From positions 16,433 to 25,192 of the forward strand of contig DBXX01000025.1 in the NCBI GenBank assembly GCA_002309675.1: a stretch of 8,760 bases of DNA, given 5' to 3'. The position numbers and the translations under genes were made by a program. Below the pieces are notes generated by a model. That model was not told where the DNA came from. It was given only the letters and a program-made list of their open reading frames with translations, and searched no databases. Positions 5,674 to 8,760 of the stretch are shown here, in pieces (within the stretch, counting starts at the first letter, position 1; every line of letters starts with the position of its first letter). Origin of the DNA: Lachnospiraceae bacterium UBA1201 (GTDB lineage Bacteria; Bacillota; Clostridia; Lachnospirales; Lachnospiraceae).

Positions 5674-6387
5674 TCACCCCTTGAACCCGGAATCCGAGAT
5701 CGGTTCACCTTCACTAAGCAAGTGGGCCACCTCGCCGACAGCCCGAACACGAAACCATGCAACGCCGGGATCCCTTTCCTCGGTCTGAATCACGGTCAGG
5801 CCGGTAGGCGCGCAGAAAAAGCCATGCCACAAAAGCGGCGGGGCGATTCCCGTCAAATGCGCGATCACGCTCATGGTCGCGATCATGTGACAGAAGATCA
5901 CGATCGTCGCCTCACAAGGTCCGTTTTCACCCCAATCGGTCCGATACACATGCCCATCCCGACGGTAGCCATACTCCGTCAGAAGAGCATCAAACCCTTC
6001 TGTGATCACCCGATAGCCATCCTTGCAGGAAGGATTATCGTAGTAGTGGGAATTCTGCCAGGTATCGACCGAAAACAGTGACGTGTCCTGCGTCCAGTCA
6101 GCAGGATAGAAATCCCAGGCATGGCGAACAATACCCAAACGTTCATCTACGGTACGCCCCGTGTATTCTTCGACCCACGGAAGGACCTTCGCTTCCTTTC
6201 CCAGAGGCGAAAGGCAAATGTCACAGGTCAGCCTCGCTCTCCCGAGCGGCGATACATAGTAAGCAGATACCTTCGGATCGATCCGGCGGATCCACTTGGC
6301 CAGGCAGGCAGCCTCACGCTCCCCCTTCTCGGTCAAGGCATCCTTTGAATAGTCTGGTTCTCCGTGACGGATCATGATGATTTTCAT
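5674..6387 (-). CDS. Histidine phosphatase family (phosphoglycerate mutase-like) protein
   Basis: A 237-residue cytosolic protein of the histidine phosphatase superfamily, enzymes that transfer phosphate to a histidine in an RHG motif. Residues 7-9 are RHG at the end of the first strand (MKIIMIRHGEPDYS), R50 lies in the SPLGRAR loop, an acidic residue follows in WVEEYTGR (E73/E74), and the second catalytic histidine is H167 in IVIFCHMIATMSVIAHLTG. All core residues are present, so it should be active. The insertion between about 80 and 155, rich in aromatic residues (WDFYPADW, YYDNPS), is longer than in a simple phosphoglycerate mutase and will set the substrate, which is unknown. The ATG at 6385-6387 has a weakly placed AAAGGA upstream. 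The stop is six bases before the ATG of the decayed GNAT gene. Confidence 0.88.
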   Translation of the reverse strand: MKIIMIRHGEPDYSKDALTEKGEREAACLAKWIRRIDPKVSAYYVSPLGRARLTCDICLSPLGKEAKVLPWVEEYTGRTVDERLGIVRHAWDFYPADWTQDTSLFSVDTWQNSHYYDNPSCKDGYRVITEGFDALLTEYGYRRDGHVYRTDWGENGPCEATIVIFCHMIATMSVIAHLTGIAPPLLWHGFFCAPTGLTVIQTEERDPGVAWFRVRAVGEVAHLLSEGEPISDSGFKG

Positions 6388-6415
6388 ATGGTTTTCGTTC
6401 CTTTCCCCATGCTTT

Positions 6416-7345
6416 TTACCATCCGTTACAAACTCTTAAATAGATCTCGTTTATGATCTCTCCCTTACTCTTGTCTTCCGTGATGGTGGTTTCTTTTATC
6501 AGGTCCAGATAATCCTTTTCCTTCCACCACTCGCGCATCTCAGTAGCGCCAAACTCAGCGGCTTTGGACCGGGTCTGATGGCGCCTTACGGTTTCTTCAA
6601 AAGGAATGTCAAAATAATACGCATATATTTCAGAGCCGTACATTTCGATCGCCGCTTCAAACAGTTCATGGTACCAGTCTGCGATAAAAATGCCTTCCAA
6701 TATCACCACTTCGCAGTTTTCGCTTCCGTACTTAAGCATCTGTTTTATCAGGGGCAATGCCGGCGGATCTACTCCATCCCGTTCTTTAAGAACTTCTCTT
6801 CGGATCATATCCTGTGAAAGGACCATGGTACCGCGTCCGAACCGTTCCTGCAGCCCCTTCGCTACCGTCGTTTTACCGCTCCCGGAATTTCCGCGAAGCA
6901 TGATCAATTTATGCTTATTCATTTTCCTCAAATACTGTTCGGCTTCCGTAAGCTCTCTTCTGGACTCCTCGTACTGAATGCTTTTCATTGCTTCATCATA
7001 GTCCATCCATACGATTTCCGAAACCTCTGATTTCTGCATGACGAAGTCCTGATCAGGGCATTCCGCCAGAAAATAAATATTCGTCTTCCTGTCATTCGGG
7101 CGGCCTTCCCGTGCCAGTGTATGCTCATCAACCGTTCGGAAACCATTCAGGGGGACTATATCCAGCCCCGTTTCTTCCTGCACTTCCCGGATGGCAGTAT
7201 CCTGCTCGGTTTCCCCTTCTTCCATATGTCCTTTGGGAAAGCCGCAGTCGCCCCGATAGTTTCCGGTTCCGCGGATGATCAGATACTTTCTGACATAATT
7301 CTCGATTTTATAGATGATCGCTCCGCACGACTTCTCATTTGCCAT
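6416..7345 (-). CDS. NUDIX hydrolase fused to a P-loop kinase
   Basis: A 309-residue two-domain protein. Residues 1-138 are a NUDIX hydrolase of the diadenosine-tetraphosphatase type: MANEKSCGAIIY, FPKGHMEEGETEQ and a complete Nudix box (G39 x5 E x7 REVQEETGL, residues 39-61). Residues 142-309 are a P-loop kinase: Walker A GNSGSGKTT at 152-160, a VVILEG strand at 213-218, and a lid-like RRHQTR at 254-259. The second part resembles small AAA_33/zeta-toxin or polynucleotide-kinase-like proteins; the phosphoryl acceptor is unknown. The ATG at 7343-7345 has AGAGGA seven bases upstream. An internal ATG at residue 142, preceded by TTGAGGAAA, might let the kinase also be made alone. Both active sites look intact. 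Fusion suggests sequential or linked nucleotide or RNA-end chemistry (inference). Confidence 0.87.
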   Translation of the reverse strand: MANEKSCGAIIYKIENYVRKYLIIRGTGNYRGDCGFPKGHMEEGETEQDTAIREVQEETGLDIVPLNGFRTVDEHTLAREGRPNDRKTNIYFLAECPDQDFVMQKSEVSEIVWMDYDEAMKSIQYEESRRELTEAEQYLRKMNKHKLIMLRGNSGSGKTTVAKGLQERFGRGTMVLSQDMIRREVLKERDGVDPPALPLIKQMLKYGSENCEVVILEGIFIADWYHELFEAAIEMYGSEIYAYYFDIPFEETVRRHQTRSKAAEFGATEMREWWKEKDYLDLIKETTITEDKSKGEIINEIYLRVCNGW

Positions 7346-7384
7346 AGTTGTTCCTCTTACGTAGTTTTCCTGAAAATATCATAC

Positions 7385-8248
7385 TCACCGGGGGCGTCGC
7401 AATTCCCGTATGAATTCCAGCATGTTCTTTTCTGTTTCTTTCGGATATGAAAAGCCTCTTTTTTCCGCGACGGCTCTTCCTAACCGGTTCCACAATTCTG
7501 TCACGGCAGTATAAGCCTGCCACATATGCTCGTAATCCGCATCCGGATAGGTCTTCTTGTAGAGCAGAAACAGGTCCTCTTCCAAAAGCTTTTCAAATCT
7601 TGAGTTCAGGATCCCCACATCCACCGGTTCTCCGTCGCGCAGGTATAGGTACCAACTTACCATTCTGTTAAGCAGATCCCGAACTGCCACATTCAGATAG
7701 AACATCGCAGACGGCAGTTCTTCCCTCAGCGTATACTCCGCAAAGGTTTTCAATACCCACCAGAATTCATTGCAGGTGCCGATAAACTCCCTTTCCTCCG
7801 GGGCTGATGCAAAGATGGTCTGCGTTTCCGTCAGTCTTTCAATCTCCGGCAGCAGGTTGTCTTTATCCAGAAGCTTTTGATAGGTCTCTCCGATCCAGAC
7901 ATTGTCATGTGCTTCATCTCCGTTATACTTTTGCAGAAATGTTGCGCTGTCCATGGCATTGATCACGATCGTTATCCCGTCGCGATAAACCATCAGATGC
8001 GCCTTCGTATTTTGAAACATCTCCGGATAATTCCGGTCTCCCCGAAACAGAAGGATTCGATCTCCGAAGCATGTTTCAAAAACCTCATCATCCTCATATT
8101 CGGAAATGTCATTCACGATAAAGCAAAACTGATAACTATAGAGGTATTCCCTCTGCAAAAGCAGTTCCGTCCGGATCACCGCCCTGACATCATCCCGGGC
8201 CTCGGCGACATCCAATACATTTTTGATGATCTCATTCTCTGTTCTCAT
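7385..8248 (-). CDS. Aminoglycoside 6-adenylyltransferase-family protein, probably catalytically dead
   Basis: A 287-residue protein aligning along its length with the ANT(6)/AadE family, which adenylylates streptomycin: the MRTENEII start, DNVWIGETYQKLLDKD in the middle, and the family-typical TCNEFWWVLKTFAEYTLRE (158-176), LNRMVSWYL (193-201), MWQAYTAV (242-249) and GRAVAEKRGFSYP (257-269). The nucleotidyltransferase site is altered: where active members have GSR, this has E28-L29-L30; the DxD of the strand is replaced by S38-Y39-Q40 ahead of FCFIVNDI; and the third aspartate position aligns with V95. All magnesium-binding acids therefore seem lost although the frame is intact. Resistance activity is thus unlikely; a binding or regulatory role, or early decay, is possible. 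The ATG at 8246-8248 has only a weak GGAA upstream and overlaps, as ATGA, the stop of a small upstream reading frame. Confidence 0.85.
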   Translation of the reverse strand: MRTENEIIKNVLDVAEARDDVRAVIRTELLLQREYLYSYQFCFIVNDISEYEDDEVFETCFGDRILLFRGDRNYPEMFQNTKAHLMVYRDGITIVINAMDSATFLQKYNGDEAHDNVWIGETYQKLLDKDNLLPEIERLTETQTIFASAPEEREFIGTCNEFWWVLKTFAEYTLREELPSAMFYLNVAVRDLLNRMVSWYLYLRDGEPVDVGILNSRFEKLLEEDLFLLYKKTYPDADYEHMWQAYTAVTELWNRLGRAVAEKRGFSYPKETEKNMLEFIRELRRPR

Positions 8249-8329
8249 GGTATTCCATTCCCGTTTATTAATTTGTTACGTCGTACAAATGGAAAGACAA
8301 TTTCATCTCCTTCATACAACTCCGGATCA

Positions 8330-8746
8330 TTATAACTCTTTCTTCATCCAAATATGCGGGCATCCTTCATCGTCATCGATCTCACCGAATTCACGGTATC
8401 CGTTCTTCGCATAAAAGCCCGAAGCCACGCACTGACTATGGAGGATCAGTTGTCTTCCGCCCCTCTTTTTAACTTCCTGCTCGGCCTCTTTCAGCAGCCA
8501 GGATCCTATATCTCTCCCTCTGTATTTCTTGCGGATCGCGAGTCTCCCCAACACATAGGACGCGCGTCTCTCTTCATAAAAAACACGGCAGGTTCCCACC
8601 GGGGCGCTTCCATCGTATGCCACGATATGTGTCGCTGTAGGGTCAATGCTGTCAAACTCTTCCAAAAAACCCTGTTCTTCTACAAAGACCTCCCTGCGGA
8701 TTCCGGCAGCATCAGAAGGTAGAGAGTTAAATATTCTAAATTCCAT
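8330..8746 (-). CDS. ElaA-like GNAT N-acetyltransferase
   Basis: A 138-residue GNAT-family protein of normal length for the ElaA-like group. Recognisable parts are IRREVFVEEQGF (16-27), where the amino-terminal helix sits, HIVAYDGSAPVGTCRVF (40-56), LGRLAIRKKYRGRDIGSWLL (66-85), the LHSQCVASGFYAKNGYREFG strand-helix (102-121), and the closing CPHIWMKKEL. The acetyl-CoA pyrophosphate loop normally reads R/Q-x-x-G-x-G/A; here it is R76-G-R-D79-I-G81, so the central glycine is aspartate, which may weaken cofactor binding. The substrate is unknown. The start ATG at 8744-8746 has GAGG five bases upstream. It is the first leftward gene in the window, and its promoter would lie beyond the right edge. 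Confidence 0.88.
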   Translation of the reverse strand: MEFRIFNSLPSDAAGIRREVFVEEQGFLEEFDSIDPTATHIVAYDGSAPVGTCRVFYEERRASYVLGRLAIRKKYRGRDIGSWLLKEAEQEVKKRGGRQLILHSQCVASGFYAKNGYREFGEIDDDEGCPHIWMKKEL

Positions 8747-8760
8747 GAGGACCTCGTTTC

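Noticed and set aside
5722..6377. Rightward open frames opposite the histidine phosphatase gene
   Set aside because: They mirror codon bias of the real leftward gene and show no recognisable domain.
7385..8248. Active streptomycin resistance gene
   Set aside because: The family match is real, but the acids needed for metal binding are replaced, so resistance activity is not supported.
7877..8335. 152-residue rightward open frame opposite the ANT(6)-like gene
   Set aside because: The leftward frame matches a known family along its whole length; the antisense frame has no ribosome binding site and no motif.

Overview
The window looks like the chromosome of a Gram-positive, low-to-mid-GC Firmicute, most likely a clostridial or Lachnospiraceae-type gut bacterium. 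The reasons are strong AGGAGG-type ribosome binding sites, several TTG starts, short intergenic gaps, and family assignments typical of that group (TetR/HXXEE pair, ANT(6)-like protein, Ap4A-hydrolase-like NUDIX, ElaA-like GNAT). The taxonomic call rests on style and family content only. No rRNA, tRNA, CRISPR array, insertion sequence or phage gene was seen, and no gene-free stretch longer than 300 bases exists.

Left end (1-1112): a TetR-family repressor, cut by the window edge and read leftwards, is divergent from an HXXEE-family membrane protein read rightwards. The 130-base gap holds two overlapping promoters and a repeated palindromic word that looks like the repressor's operator. The HXXEE gene ends at a GC-rich hairpin. 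It is the only rightward gene.

Middle (1170-5667, all leftward): in transcription order these are a decayed GNAT acetyltransferase gene, a transglutaminase-like protein, a tightly coupled beta-propeller protein, the remains of an antibiotic-biosynthesis-monooxygenase (ABM) gene, a flavin reductase-like protein, a large SUKH (SMI1/KNR4) protein with a helical-repeat middle, and an unrecognised 87-residue protein. The transglutaminase/propeller pair sits between the two broken genes.

Right end (5674-8746, all leftward): an ElaA-like GNAT acetyltransferase, a protein of the aminoglycoside 6-adenylyltransferase fold whose catalytic aspartates appear lost, a fusion of an Ap4A-hydrolase-like NUDIX domain with a P-loop kinase, and a histidine phosphatase. 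Spacing is short enough that much of the leftward block may be co-transcribed, but no pathway links these genes obviously. The region reads as an accessory island of small enzymes, including two pseudogenes and two proteins with altered active-site motifs.

No clearly new multi-gene system can be demonstrated from sequence alone. The best leads are the catalytically eroded ANT(6) homologue, the NUDIX-kinase fusion, the coupled transglutaminase/propeller pair, and the SUKH-helical-repeat protein with its small downstream partner.
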